The notes: a model not told the origin generated them from the letters alone. Positions 41,649-51,152 are shown, counted from the first letter of the stretch. The stretch: 61,835 bases of DNA from Desulfovibrionaceae bacterium (GCA_009782775.1 WRIL01000013.1:1-61835), one strand, 5' to 3'. Program-made: numbers and translations.

Positions 41649-42590
41649 TTAAATGCGTACATCCACCATGGAACGGCTACGCAGTTGTTCGGTATATTCG
41701 GAGAAACGCTCGCGCAGCTTGGGTTCGCGCAATTCTTCTTCGATGATTTCCGCGACTTCTTCCAGGCTCTGCACCGTGCCTTCCTGTACGGCGTCCACAT
41801 GCAGGAGTATGGTCATATCTCCGTTATGCAGCAAGGGGGAAAGATCCCCGGTAGACAGACCCTCCAGGGATTCCCGCCAGACGGGGTTGAGATCCCGCCA
41901 GGGAATCTCTCCCAGGCGTCCGCCAATGGAGGCGGTGGGCGATTGGGAATACTTGCGCGCCGCTTCCGCAAAACTTATCGCGCCGCCGGTTATTTGTTCC
42001 CGCACGGCTTCCGGGCGGCTGGCCGGGGCAAAAATAATCATGGACAGAGATACTTTGCTGGGTGTGGAAAAGCGATTCAGGTGCCTGGCGTAATACTCCT
42101 CGATATCGCTCCTGCTGATGTCGGCTTTGCGCGTGATCATCAGGCTGATCATGCGCTGGCGCAGGATGTTGTCCCGCATTTTCTTGCGAAATTCCGCCAG
42201 GTTGCTTCCTTCCTGGAGCAGGCGATTTTCCAGTTCTTCCTGGGAAAAACCGTTGCCCTGCATGAACACGCGCACACTGTTGTCCACTTCCTTGTCTTCC
42301 ACCACCACCTTGATGCGTTCGGCCTCCTGCCGGATCAGGATATTCACGATCATGGACTCCAGCACCTCGCGCATTACATATTGACGCTGCATGTCAGCAT
42401 AGCTGTCCGTGCCGGTCAGGCCCTGGCGGTAAAATTCTTGGGAGGCCTGTATCTGCAGGTCGTATAGGGTAATCAGTTCGCCATTGACCACGGCGGCCAC
42501 CCTGTTAAGCTGGTAGGTCTGGGCGGCCCGGGCCGGGGTCGCGAGGATGGCGGCCAGCAAACAGAGCAGGATGGGGTTAAGCGGACGCAA
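41649..42590 (-). CDS. SurA-like periplasmic chaperone / peptidyl-prolyl isomerase
   Basis: The 313-residue protein has a signal peptide (LLCLLAAILATPARAA), a SurA N-terminal segment (AAVVNGELITLYDLQIQASQ) and a single PPIC-type region (VREQITGGAISFAEAARKYSQSPT...GDLSPLLHNGDMTILLHVD). It should help outer-membrane proteins fold. It starts with TTG 42590 behind GGAG. A TATAAT-type promoter lies at 42619-42647. It is short compared with E. coli SurA, with only one parvulin-like domain. Confidence 0.88.
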   Translation of the reverse strand: MRPLNPILLCLLAAILATPARAAQTYQLNRVAAVVNGELITLYDLQIQASQEFYRQGLTGTDSYADMQRQYVMREVLESMIVNILIRQEAERIKVVVEDKEVDNSVRVFMQGNGFSQEELENRLLQEGSNLAEFRKKMRDNILRQRMISLMITRKADISRSDIEEYYARHLNRFSTPSKVSLSMIIFAPASRPEAVREQITGGAISFAEAARKYSQSPTASIGGRLGEIPWRDLNPVWRESLEGLSTGDLSPLLHNGDMTILLHVDAVQEGTVQSLEEVAEIIEEELREPKLRERFSEYTEQLRSRSMVDVRI

Positions 42591-42618
42591 GGTAAGCTCC
42601 CTTTAAATAATTCGGGCT

Positions 42619-42647
42619 ATTATAATTTTAAATGCCTATTTACGCAA
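42619..42647 (-). promoter_or_regulatory. Candidate promoter between the two SurA-like genes
   Basis: TATAAT (42624-42619) with TTGCGT 17 bases upstream (42647-42642). The -35 lies within the last codons of the upstream gene. It suggests the downstream SurA-like gene and rodZ-like gene can be expressed on their own. Confidence 0.4.
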
Positions 42648-43565
42648 GTTTTCCGGAACAAGGCGTATGGAAATGCGGATTTTGGATCTGCCGAGACGCT
42701 CGTCCAACCATTTGCCGAATTCATTCCGAGTCTTTTCTTCCAGCAGTATACCCTCAATGAGGGCGTAAGTTTCCGTCCTGGTCATGGACCTGGCCTTTTC
42801 CCGCCCCAAAAGCACCATGGCAAAGAGTTCGCCGTTCATCTCCAGGATTGGGGAGACCTGGAGCAGCCCCAGGCCTTCCAGGCCGGAAAGCTGCTCCGGG
42901 GCCAGCCGATCCGCGGGCATATTGATTTCGTGAATGGCTAGGTTGGGAAATCTGGTCTGGATGGCCGAGGAGTCCGGCATTTGGCGGTATTGTTCGCAGG
43001 CCAGGACGATTTGGTCCCGCACCAGGCCGCTGAACTGTATGAAATGGATGAAGTCCGGCACTCGGAAGCTTTCCTGGTGTTCAAGGTAGTAGCTTTCTAC
43101 CTCCTGGGCGCTCAGGGTTATGTATTCGCGCAGCACCGTGCTCTGAAATTTTTGCACCGCCAGGTGACGGCGCAGGTTTTCCCGCCAGATATCCAAATCC
43201 ACGCTCTCTTCCATGAGCATGCGCTCAAATTCTTCCCCTGGAAAATCCGAACGGATCAGGGCCTCTTCCGCGCTCAGTTCCTCATCGCTCACTCCCTGGT
43301 GCAGCCTGTCCATTTCTTGGGTAACAATTTCCTGGGTGATCAGCTCCGCCAGGAAAGGGCCGTATTCTTCCTGCATGGCGGAGTATTCGTTGCCGCCTTT
43401 TTCCTGGAACTCTTCGCCTAGGGCTAGGGAATCCCGCACGGCCTGGAGTTGTTTCAGGGTTAAAGGCACATCGTTGACAAAGGCGATCTGGCCGGGATTG
43501 ACCGGTTTTTCGCAAGCCTGTAAAAACATGCAGAACAAGGGAATTAGAAAAAAGGTCTTTTTCAT
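42636..43565 (-). CDS. SurA/PpiC-like lipoprotein
   Basis: The 309-residue protein has a lipoprotein signal (LIPLFCMFLQACEK, Cys18) and a SurA N-terminal segment (VNDVPLTLKQLQAVRDSLA). A middle helical region is followed by a PPIC-like fragment (LSGLEGLGLLQVSPILEMNGELFAMVLLGREKARS). It is probably a periplasmic lipid-anchored chaperone. ATG 43565 shares CATG with the divergent tsaB start. Confidence 0.82.
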   Translation of the reverse strand: MKKTFFLIPLFCMFLQACEKPVNPGQIAFVNDVPLTLKQLQAVRDSLALGEEFQEKGGNEYSAMQEEYGPFLAELITQEIVTQEMDRLHQGVSDEELSAEEALIRSDFPGEEFERMLMEESVDLDIWRENLRRHLAVQKFQSTVLREYITLSAQEVESYYLEHQESFRVPDFIHFIQFSGLVRDQIVLACEQYRQMPDSSAIQTRFPNLAIHEINMPADRLAPEQLSGLEGLGLLQVSPILEMNGELFAMVLLGREKARSMTRTETYALIEGILLEEKTRNEFGKWLDERLGRSKIRISIRLVPENLRK

Positions 43566-44487
43566 GGCAGATGTTCAATGTTTAACCCGCACTGAAACAT
43601 TAGGCAAGGATTGTCCGCGGCCTTCCGCCCTCTTGCCGTTGACCCTGGTCCTGAATGCGGCGGAAGGCCGGCTTATGCTGGCCCTGGGGGCGGAAGGGGA
43701 ATTTTGTTTTGCCCAGGAATGGCAGGCCAGGGGCCAAGGGGTGGAAGTGTTGCTGCCGGCGCTGTCTCAGGCCATGACTGCTTTAAAGCTTGTTCCAGCC
43801 CGCTTGGGCAGGCTGGCTGTGGTTACCGGTCCAGGCAGCTTCACCGGGCTGCGCCTGGCGGTGGTCAGCGCTGCGGCCTTGTCCCGGGTTTTTTCCCTGC
43901 CGCAGGCCCCGCTCCCCTACCTGCCTCTACTGGCCGCCGCCGCCGCGAATCGTCTTGCCCCGGCCATGCCGCCGGAAACAGAGCAATATTTTTGGGTCAT
44001 GACCCATGCCCGGCGCGATCTGGCGCACCTGCAAGGTTTTGCCTGCCGCTTTGCGGCTGGTTCCGGCCTCCGGCTTACAGAGCTTGCCCCCCTCCAGAGC
44101 CTCAGTCTGGAAGAGTGCGCCCGGACCCTGAATGCTTCCGCCTCCGACCAGCAGTGGGTTTTGGGGTCAGCTTTGAGCCGCGGCCGGGATTTTTTCGTTA
44201 CTCTTCAGGAAAAGCGCCCGGATTTGCGCTTTCTGCCCTCGGACTTTGACCACCCGTCTCCGGCCTTCATCCTGCGCCAGGCTGTGGATTTGCCGGACCA
44301 GGCCTTTGCGCTACGAGACCTTGATCCTTGCTATGCCAGGCCCAGCGAGGCCGAGGAGAATCTGCCCAGCATCGCCGCTGGCCTCGGCCTTGATCCCCTG
44401 GCCGCCGCGCGTCGCCTGGAGGAATTACAAAATCACTCCGGCAGTATGTCCACCGAGCATTTTTTCACATACTCCACCGGGTTGTAG
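43564..44487 (+). CDS. tsaB: TsaB-like tRNA threonylcarbamoyladenosine biosynthesis protein
   Basis: The protein has the TsaB core LTLVLNAAEGRLMLALGAEG and VVTGPGSFTGLRLAVVSAAALSR. TsaB is the non-catalytic partner of TsaD in t6A synthesis. With ATG 43564 it has 307 residues, longer than usual (about 230), including an N-terminal extension of about 25 residues. That start shares CATG with the divergent lipoprotein gene, so the true start may be later (e.g. TTG near 43636). The C-terminal part after residue 200 is divergent. Confidence 0.82.
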   Translation: MADVQCLTRTETLGKDCPRPSALLPLTLVLNAAEGRLMLALGAEGEFCFAQEWQARGQGVEVLLPALSQAMTALKLVPARLGRLAVVTGPGSFTGLRLAVVSAAALSRVFSLPQAPLPYLPLLAAAAANRLAPAMPPETEQYFWVMTHARRDLAHLQGFACRFAAGSGLRLTELAPLQSLSLEECARTLNASASDQQWVLGSALSRGRDFFVTLQEKRPDLRFLPSDFDHPSPAFILRQAVDLPDQAFALRDLDPCYARPSEAEENLPSIAAGLGLDPLAAARRLEELQNHSGSMSTEHFFTYSTGL

Positions 44488-45317
44488 CTCTCTTTGGCCT
44501 GGCGCAGGCCGGGGTCGTCCAGATCCTGCCCTCGGTTGATCAGGGAAAATTCCCCGATTTCCGCCACGACCCTGGAGAAGCAGTGGTTGATGGCCTGATA
44601 GACGCCCTTGAAGCCGGGTAGGCCTTTTTCAAAGTGCACGGACAGGATGCCAGGGGAGGTTTCCTCGCCCACCGTGTAGGCTACGGCCTCGTCCCGGATG
44701 CGGATGAGCCCCCCGGTTATGCCTGGGATGTTCTCCCACAGTTCCAGCACCCGGCGCACCGCGAGATCCTCCGCTTCCAGGGCCAAAGATCTTTTCTCCA
44801 GTCGGAGCAGCCATTTTTTTTGCAAATCCAGGACTTCTTCCAGGTTATCCACGGTCATGGGCAGGTAGCGGAAGGGATATAATTTGACGAACTGGTTGAC
44901 CAGGTTTTTCTTTTTGTGGAACCTGTTGCCGGACAGGGTAGCTAGTTCCAGGGTTTTGTACTGGTAGTCCCATTGCCCGCGGTTTTCCCGGATCCTGGTT
45001 CGTCCGGAGCGGGCCTTGTCCCATAGAGCGGCCAGCTCCTCCGGAACCCGGATGAAGGAGCCGCCCGCCCGCAAGACCGCGCTGGAGACCCAGTCGTGAG
45101 ATTGCCAGTCGCCCACGGGCGCCCAACCCAGGGTTTTCGGCCTGGTCTGGCGAATCCAGCACAACCCTTCCCGTAGCCGCCATTCCAGCCCGAAATGCTC
45201 CCGCCAGCCCCAGATGTTGCCGAAATTGTAATCCGAGGCCCGGCACCGGCCCAGGGCGAGCAAATTTTTATACTCTTTTATATATAGCGCTGAAATGGGC
45301 GTAAACTCAGGGGTCAT
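44433..45317 (-). CDS. DUF2156 protein
   Basis: The 294-residue protein belongs to the DUF2156 family, related to the C-terminal acyltransferase domain of MprF-type enzymes: NLLALGRCRASDYNFGNIWGW, KNLVNQFVKLYPFRYLPM, VHFEKGLPGFKGVYQAINHCF, and INRGQDLDDPGLRQAKESYNPVEYVKK. Some members transfer aminoacyl groups to lipids; this one has no membrane segments. ATG 45317 follows GGAAGG and overlaps the upstream gene by 11 bases. It converges with and overlaps tsaB by 55 bases. Confidence 0.85.
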   Translation of the reverse strand: MTPEFTPISALYIKEYKNLLALGRCRASDYNFGNIWGWREHFGLEWRLREGLCWIRQTRPKTLGWAPVGDWQSHDWVSSAVLRAGGSFIRVPEELAALWDKARSGRTRIRENRGQWDYQYKTLELATLSGNRFHKKKNLVNQFVKLYPFRYLPMTVDNLEEVLDLQKKWLLRLEKRSLALEAEDLAVRRVLELWENIPGITGGLIRIRDEAVAYTVGEETSPGILSVHFEKGLPGFKGVYQAINHCFSRVVAEIGEFSLINRGQDLDDPGLRQAKESYNPVEYVKKCSVDILPE

Positions 45318-45876
45318 TGCCTTCCTCGTATTTTTCGGCGGAAAAATACACGCTCTCCCCATTGGCGCCAAAGATAAAATGTATGCCGCGCAGTTCCACG
45401 CTTCTTTCCGGCCGTGGCTTGTCCATTTCTCCGTCGATGCGCAGGTCCATCAGCCCTGACTCCAAGGTGATCCCGGCCAGGTCATTCTTTGAGAGGCCGG
45501 GGAGGACAGCTTCCATGAGCAGTTCACAGCGTTCCAGGTAAATGCTTACGCCGGTTTGCACATATCCGGGGTCGTTTCTCGTTTCTCTGGCAGTCCGGCA
45601 GATTAAGGCGATTTTATGCAGGGTTCCCTGTTCATTGATCGTGCCTGTAAACGAAGAAAGCGGTGACAAGGCGATCTCGACGGAGTCCTCCGTGCGTTTC
45701 ATTTGCCAGGAATCCGCTTGCCGGGCCTTCCAGGATCCTGCCCCGCCGCTCCGTTGGACGGCGGCGACAAAGGCATCCTTGAAGGATTCCGGGGGGAATG
45801 AAAAAACCGATTCCGTCGCCTGCGCCTTGGTGCCCAAGCATAAAATCAACATTAGAAAACCGAAGAGCCGTAGCAT
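45307..45876 (-). CDS. Hypothetical secreted protein
   Basis: The 189-residue protein has a signal peptide (LFGFLMLILCLGTKAQATE, cleavage after about 21). The mature part is mixed alpha/beta with two Cys (CRTARETRNDP, LERCELLMEA) that could form a disulfide. No family is recognised. It is coupled to the DUF2156 gene by an 11-base overlap. Confidence 0.65.
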   Translation of the reverse strand: MLRLFGFLMLILCLGTKAQATESVFSFPPESFKDAFVAAVQRSGGAGSWKARQADSWQMKRTEDSVEIALSPLSSFTGTINEQGTLHKIALICRTARETRNDPGYVQTGVSIYLERCELLMEAVLPGLSKNDLAGITLESGLMDLRIDGEMDKPRPERSVELRGIHFIFGANGESVYFSAEKYEEGNDP

Positions 45877-45922
45877 AGGTCACCCCCTTGGCTGCCGCGA
45901 AACGATTCTTTTAACTGAAAAA

Positions 45923-47242
45923 CTAAACCACTAGCAAGACCGCGCCATAGAAGAATTCTCCCAGAGGCGAGCCGGGTGGGGTCTGGCTTTCCAGGTGCAG
46001 GCGGTATTGGGGGCGGCTTTGCAGGAAGTCCTGGATCTGCTTTTGGTTTTCCGCCGGGTTCAGGGTGCAGGTGAGGTAGAGGATGCGGTTGCCGGACCGG
46101 GGTATTAGGGCTAGGTGGGCGGTTTCCAATAGGTCCTTCTGGATCCGGCATAACTGATCCAGGTCGCCGGGGGTGCGCCGCCAGCGGATTTCCGGTCTGC
46201 GGGCCAGGGTTCCCAGGCCGGAGCAGGGAACATCCAGCAAGATGCTGGCGAATTTTTTTTCAAAACCGCATTCTTCGGCTGGCTTGGGGAAGAGGGCGGG
46301 GAGGACGTGTCCGGCATAGGTCAGGCCCAAGCGGGAAAATTCCTCGGGCAGGCGCTGGAGGCGTGTTTGACGCGGATCTCCGGCGCTGTGCACCGGGATA
46401 CCGTGTTCCAGCAGGGCCAGGGTTTTGCCGCCCTGCCCCGCGCAGGCGTCCCAGATTGGCAGAGGCCAGTCTTCCGGCTGGAGCCCGAAGAGGGCGGCAT
46501 AGGCCGCCGGAGATTGCAGGCTGACCATGCCTTGTTCCAGCCAGGAGCGCAGGGGCGGACGCCGGCCGGCGGGCAGCGCTAAGGCGTGCGGGGGGATGGG
46601 CATGCCCTGTGGATCCTGGGACAGAGGGCATGCGGGATTCAGGCGCAGTCCCTGCGGCGGGGTTTTGAGCCCTGCTGCCAGCAGGGCCAGGCAGTCGTCC
46701 CGTCCGTAGCTTTTTTGCCAGAGGCGGACCAGCCAGTCCGGGCAGGCCTGGAAGATCCCCAAGGTCTCCGGGTCTTCCTTGGGCAGCCCCAGCCTTTCGG
46801 CGTAAAAATCCGGGTTCAGGTATTCGTCCGGGAGAGCGCGGGCAAAGGCGCGCAAGAGGGCGTTCCCTAACTTGCCCAGTCCGGGGCTGAAGCGGTGGGC
46901 GGCGAGATTCACGGCCCAGTTCACGGTGGCGTGGCCCGGCAGACGGGTATGGGCCAGGGCGTAGGCTGACAATTCCAGGAGCAGGAAGAATTCCTGGGGC
47001 AGTTTTTCCGGCCGGCGGAGCTTTTGGCGCAAGAACCAGTCCAGGCGTAGGTGATGGCGCAGGAGTCCGTAAAATAGTTCGGTAGCCAGGGCTTTGTCCA
47101 CCGGGGGCATTGGGGAGCGGCCGAGCCTGGCTTCCAGCGCGGCCTGAGCCTGTGCCGAACCGTGGATGACCAGCCTTGCTGCCAGCAGGGCCGCGGCCCT
47201 GGGATCGTTCCCGGCCCGGTGATCCAGGCCGGAAAACCTCAC
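45923..47242 (-). CDS. rsmB: RsmB-like 16S rRNA m5C methyltransferase
   Basis: The 439-residue protein has an N-terminal NusB-like RNA-binding domain (AAALLAARLVIHGSAQAQAA) and a C-terminal SAM domain: IWDACAGQGGKTLALLE (motif I), LLDVPCSGLGTLARRPEIRW (motif IV, catalytic PCSG) and YLTCTLNPAEN (motif VI, TC). It should methylate C967-type cytosine in 16S rRNA. GTG 47242 overlaps the Lon-like stop (GTGA). Confidence 0.92.
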   Translation of the reverse strand: MRFSGLDHRAGNDPRAAALLAARLVIHGSAQAQAALEARLGRSPMPPVDKALATELFYGLLRHHLRLDWFLRQKLRRPEKLPQEFFLLLELSAYALAHTRLPGHATVNWAVNLAAHRFSPGLGKLGNALLRAFARALPDEYLNPDFYAERLGLPKEDPETLGIFQACPDWLVRLWQKSYGRDDCLALLAAGLKTPPQGLRLNPACPLSQDPQGMPIPPHALALPAGRRPPLRSWLEQGMVSLQSPAAYAALFGLQPEDWPLPIWDACAGQGGKTLALLEHGIPVHSAGDPRQTRLQRLPEEFSRLGLTYAGHVLPALFPKPAEECGFEKKFASILLDVPCSGLGTLARRPEIRWRRTPGDLDQLCRIQKDLLETAHLALIPRSGNRILYLTCTLNPAENQKQIQDFLQSRPQYRLHLESQTPPGSPLGEFFYGAVLLVV

Positions 47243-49701
47243 CCGCGTCCTCCAGTGGAAGAGTGTCCGCCGCCCCTAATGGATTGCAGACTCAGCCTGG
47301 CCAGTTCGCGCAGACGGCTATCAACCTTGTGGAACAAGGAACCCGGAGTAAAGCCGTTTTTGCGTGGCCGGCCGCAGGGCAGGCCGGTGAGCAGTTCCAT
47401 GGCCTGGCTGACGTGTTCCACCGGGTAGATGTGGAAAAGGCCGTCTTCCACGGCCTGGCGTACGGCCTGCTTGAGCATGAGGTGGTCCAGGTTGTCCCGG
47501 GGCAGGATGACCCCCTGGTCGCCGGTCAGCCCGTGGCGGCGGCAGACTTCAAAGAAGCCTTCCACCTTGCGGGTGACCGCCCCCACGGCCATGATCTGCC
47601 CGGACTGGCTCAGGGCGCCGGTAAAGGCCAGGTTGAGGCGCAGGGGAACCTGGGCTAGGGCGGAGAGCAGGGCGGCCAGTTCCGCGCCGGAGGCTGAATC
47701 GCCCTCGATGCCGGCATAGCTTTGCTCAAAGCAGATGCTGCCGGTGAGGATGAGCGGCCTGGAGCGGGCGAAGAGGGCCACCAGGTAGCTTTTGAGGATC
47801 ATGCTGGCCTTGGTGTGGATGGGGCCGCCCAGGTGGGCTTCGCGCTCCAGGTCCACAATGCCGCCATGCCCCACGCCCACGGTGCAGGAGATCAGGTGGG
47901 GCAGCCCGAACTCGTAGTCGCCGTACCCGGTGACAGACAGACCGTTGGCCATGCCCAGGCCGTAGCCGCTGGTGCGCACCTTGATCAGCTTGCGGTCGTA
48001 TTCCTCCAGGAAGCTTTCCTCGATCATGTTCAGCCGGAATTCCCTGGCCTCCAGGGCGGCGTTCAGGTGGTCGATGCCCACGGTTTGCGCCTTGCGCATC
48101 TCCGCTAGGGCCGCGGCCTCTACCATCAGTTCGCGCAGCAGAGGAAATTCCAGGGAAAGGTTTTTTTGGTCCTCCAGCAGCAGGGAGCCGAAGTCCACCA
48201 GCCCGGCCATGGCCGCGCGCTCAAAGTGCGGCAGCCCGGCCTCCTGGACGATCCGCCGGATATGCGCCAGGTAAACGCGGATGCCCCTGGCGTCGCGGGG
48301 CATGTGCCGGATCATGTGGGCCTTGATCTTGAAGAGCTTGCTGAAGCGAGGGTCCGTATCCAGCAGGAAGTCATAGAGGTCGTCGTCGCCCACTAGGATG
48401 ACCTTGAGCTTCAGGGAAATGGGGGCTGGCCGGATGCCCTTGGTTTTGGGGCCGTCTCCGTCGCCTGGGTCGTCAATCTTGGCCTGTCCGGCCCGCAGGG
48501 CGCGCAGGAGCCCGTCCCAGGCCTGGGGATGCGACATGAGATCCTCCATGTGCAGGATCAGGAAGCCGCCGTTGGCCCGATGCAAGGCCCCGGCCTTGAT
48601 CAGTGTGAAGTTGGTGACCAGGGCGCCCATCTCGGATTCGCGCTCCAGGCAGCCCAGCAGGTTTGGCACCGTGGGGTTGTCTTCCAGGATGATCGGCGCG
48701 CCGGAAGTCTTGCTGTTGTCCACAAAGATATTCACGTCATAGCGCGGGGCTATTTCATCAAAGGAAGGCTGGTGGGTTTCCTGTGGGGCCGGAGGGCGCA
48801 GCCCCGGACCTTGGGGGCCGTGTTCCGGGGGCAGCAGAAAATCCAGGTTTTCCAGGAGATCTTCGCATAAATTACTGAAGTAGTTTTCCGGCAGGGAACC
48901 GGCGCAGGACTGCCTGAACCGGGAGGCCAGGGGGGAGAGGATGGACTCAAGCAGGGCGGAAGCCGCCTCCCGCTCCAGGGTCCGCTCTTCTTCCAGCAGA
49001 TCTTGTTCCAGACGGTCCAGACGGCGCAGATAGCTGTGGATGGCCCCGGTCAGGTCCTCTCCCTTGCGTTTTATGGACGCGCGGGTGCCTGGAGGCAGCT
49101 TTTCAAAATCCTGTTCGCTCAGGTTTTTGCCCGCGAGCTGGGGGCAGATGGTCATGGCCCCGTTCTCATCCAGGTCCAGCTTGAAGCCGTACTTGCCGGC
49201 CACCTTGTTCATTTCCTGGAATACGTGCCCTTTGCGGTTCTGGAAGGCTCCCCGCAGGGCGGCGCGGCGTTGCAGGTAACTGTCCCTTTCCATGTACAAG
49301 GGCAGTTCCTTGCGGATGCGCAATAGGGCCTTGTTCAGGGCGCTTTTCAGCTTCTGCCCTTGGCCGGCGGGCAGGTTGAACAAAAGCGGGGCGTCCCCGT
49401 CTTCAAAGTTGTTCACATAAACCAAGTCCGGCGGGGTGGGGCCTTTCCGGGCCTTGGGGCCCAGAAAGGCGTTCAGCATGTAAGTGCGGCCCAGGTTGGC
49501 GTCCCCGGAGAGATAGACGTTGTAGCCCGTATCCTGGATGTGCAGGGCCAAGTCCAGGGCGGTCAAGGCTCGCGGCTGAGGAGCCTCCGGCCCTTTGCGC
49601 AGAGAGATGTCCCGGCTGCTTTCGTAAGGTATCCGTTCCGGAGGCAGGGCGGCATACAATTCCGCGGACCGCATCTCCTGAACGCGCTTTTTGTTTTTCA
49701 A
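47239..49701 (-). CDS. Lon-family ATP-dependent protease (AAA_32 type)
   Basis: The 820-residue protein has an AAA_32-like ATPase part with a GDANLGRTYMLNAF P-loop-like segment near residue 60. A long helical insert (about 80-250) follows, then a Lon serine-protease domain: GIEGDSASGAELAALLSAL with catalytic Ser669, and GQIMAVGAVTRKVEGF with Lys712. It is of the LonB/LonC-like group common in Desulfovibrio. TTG 49701 follows GGAGGA. It degrades misfolded or regulatory proteins in the cytosol. Confidence 0.9.
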   Translation of the reverse strand: MKNKKRVQEMRSAELYAALPPERIPYESSRDISLRKGPEAPQPRALTALDLALHIQDTGYNVYLSGDANLGRTYMLNAFLGPKARKGPTPPDLVYVNNFEDGDAPLLFNLPAGQGQKLKSALNKALLRIRKELPLYMERDSYLQRRAALRGAFQNRKGHVFQEMNKVAGKYGFKLDLDENGAMTICPQLAGKNLSEQDFEKLPPGTRASIKRKGEDLTGAIHSYLRRLDRLEQDLLEEERTLEREAASALLESILSPLASRFRQSCAGSLPENYFSNLCEDLLENLDFLLPPEHGPQGPGLRPPAPQETHQPSFDEIAPRYDVNIFVDNSKTSGAPIILEDNPTVPNLLGCLERESEMGALVTNFTLIKAGALHRANGGFLILHMEDLMSHPQAWDGLLRALRAGQAKIDDPGDGDGPKTKGIRPAPISLKLKVILVGDDDLYDFLLDTDPRFSKLFKIKAHMIRHMPRDARGIRVYLAHIRRIVQEAGLPHFERAAMAGLVDFGSLLLEDQKNLSLEFPLLRELMVEAAALAEMRKAQTVGIDHLNAALEAREFRLNMIEESFLEEYDRKLIKVRTSGYGLGMANGLSVTGYGDYEFGLPHLISCTVGVGHGGIVDLEREAHLGGPIHTKASMILKSYLVALFARSRPLILTGSICFEQSYAGIEGDSASGAELAALLSALAQVPLRLNLAFTGALSQSGQIMAVGAVTRKVEGFFEVCRRHGLTGDQGVILPRDNLDHLMLKQAVRQAVEDGLFHIYPVEHVSQAMELLTGLPCGRPRKNGFTPGSLFHKVDSRLRELARLSLQSIRGGGHSSTGGRG

Positions 49702-49862
49702 AATATAATCCTCCCCGATGGAAACCGCCGCATTCTATCTTGGAATGCCCACCTTGTCACCCCCGGAGGAGACGACCGTACAAGCGCATTGACAAAGGCC
49801 GCCGGCCCGGATAGTGATATAGATAGCTTAGTTCAGGACTTAGTTTATTAGTGGAGGAAGGC

Positions 49863-50105
49863 ATGCAACAGGTAAACATCCATGAAGCCAAGACCAACCT
49901 GTCCAAGCTGATTGAAAAGGCGGTTTATGGCGAATCTTTTGTGATTGCCAAGTCCGGCAAGCCTATGGTGATGGTCACCGCATATGCGCCGCCGCCGGAT
50001 CCCGCCAGGAGGATTGGTTTCCTCAAGGGCAGGCTGGAAGTTCCGGCGGATTTTGATTTTATGGGTAATGCGGAGATTCAGGCTATGTTTGCAGGCGCGG
50101 AATGA
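49863..50105 (+). CDS. vapB: Phd/YefM-family antitoxin
   Basis: The 80-residue antitoxin has the Phd pattern VNIHEAKTNLSKLIEKAVYGESFVIAKSGKPMVMV, followed by a C-terminal toxin-binding tail. ATG 49863 has GGAGGA upstream. It overlaps the toxin start by 4 bases (ATGA). A TTGACA at 49789-49794 and the repeated CTTAGTT around 49828-49846 are probable autoregulatory elements. Confidence 0.92.
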   Translation: MQQVNIHEAKTNLSKLIEKAVYGESFVIAKSGKPMVMVTAYAPPPDPARRIGFLKGRLEVPADFDFMGNAEIQAMFAGAE

Positions 50106-50491
50106 AACTGCTCCTTGATACGCACATGCTGCTCTGGGCCGCTGCCGGGACATTGCCGCAAGGTGCTGAAAAAATGGTGGCCGATGGCGATAATACGTTA
50201 TATTTCAGTCCGGTCAGCATTTGGGAAATAGGCATTAAAAAAAGTCTCGGCAGAAGCGACTTCGTGGTAAACCTGGAAGTGTTCAGGCGTGGGTTGCTGG
50301 ATAACCAGTATCATGAACTTCCCATCACCAGCCTGCACGCCCTGGCCGCCAATGAACTGCCGCAAATCCACAAAGACCCCTTTGACAGGATGCTGCTGGG
50401 GCAAGCCAAGGCCGAAGGCATATCGCTGCTGACCTCGGACAAGGCCTTGTGTGGATATCCTGGGCCGGTGATATTTATTTCAGGGACATAA
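50102..50491 (+). CDS. vapC: PIN-domain toxin (VapC type)
   Basis: The 129-residue toxin has the PIN acid residues: LLLDTHMLLW (first Asp), SIWEIGIKKS (Glu) and the DPFDRMLLGQAKAEG region, ending LLTSDKAL. PIN toxins of this group cut RNA, often tRNA or 23S rRNA. It is coupled to the antitoxin by an overlap. The unit lies between a protease gene and a NUDIX gene, an otherwise core neighbourhood. Confidence 0.92.
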   Translation: MKLLLDTHMLLWAAAGTLPQGAEKMVADGDNTLYFSPVSIWEIGIKKSLGRSDFVVNLEVFRRGLLDNQYHELPITSLHALAANELPQIHKDPFDRMLLGQAKAEGISLLTSDKALCGYPGPVIFISGT

Positions 50492-50498
50492 TAAAGAT

Positions 50499-51146
50499 AT
50501 GGCCGCGCCCTTTTTCTCCCACGCGCCGCCCGGCCGTAAGGCCCAGGCAGCCATGGCCCCGGCGGATCGCCGGGCTGCGGTGCTGGATGGTAAAACCCCC
50601 GCCGGTGCTGCGGAGGCGGCAGTGCTCCTGTTGCTCAACCCGGATGACGAAAAAATGCGGGACCGGGATCTCCTGGAATGGAGCGTCCTGCTCATTCGCC
50701 GGAACGAATACCCGGGGGCGCACTCAGGGCAGATATCCTTTCCGGGTGGTCGGCGCGAAGACAACGATGAGAGCCTCTGGGAAACGGCCTGCCGGGAAAC
50801 CTTTGAAGAAACGGGCATTCCGGCGGACAGCCTGAAAAAAATAGGGCCGCTGACCAGCCTGTACATTCCGCCCAGCAACTTTCTCGTGCATCCCTTTGTC
50901 GCGGTGAGCGCGTCCACGGAGATCCGCCCGGATCCCAGGGAGGTGGTTGATTACAAAAAGATACCCTTGCGGGTTTTTGATCCGGAAGCCTCCGTCCTGC
51001 TGGATTTCGAGCGTGGTGGGGAGAAGAGGCCCGCGCCCGCCTGGACGTATGAAGATTACGTCATCTGGGGGGCCACGGCCATGATCTTGTCGGAACTGTG
51101 CCTGGGCATCCGCGAAGGGGCGCTGAAGCCAGGCACCGCCCGCTGA
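50499..51146 (+). CDS. NUDIX hydrolase (CoA pyrophosphatase, NudL-like)
   Basis: The 215-residue protein has SVLLIRRNEYPGAHSGQISFPGG, the NudL/UPF0035 motif, and the Nudix box GRREDNDESLWETACRETFEETGI (metal-binding EETGI). Members cleave CoA and its derivatives to 4'-phosphopantetheine. ATG 50499 lies 7 bases after the toxin stop; it may be read from the vapBC promoter. ATG further in would remove a poorly conserved N-terminus. Confidence 0.9.
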   Translation: MAAPFFSHAPPGRKAQAAMAPADRRAAVLDGKTPAGAAEAAVLLLLNPDDEKMRDRDLLEWSVLLIRRNEYPGAHSGQISFPGGRREDNDESLWETACRETFEETGIPADSLKKIGPLTSLYIPPSNFLVHPFVAVSASTEIRPDPREVVDYKKIPLRVFDPEASVLLDFERGGEKRPAPAWTYEDYVIWGATAMILSELCLGIREGALKPGTAR

Positions 51147-51152
51147 GCCGCG

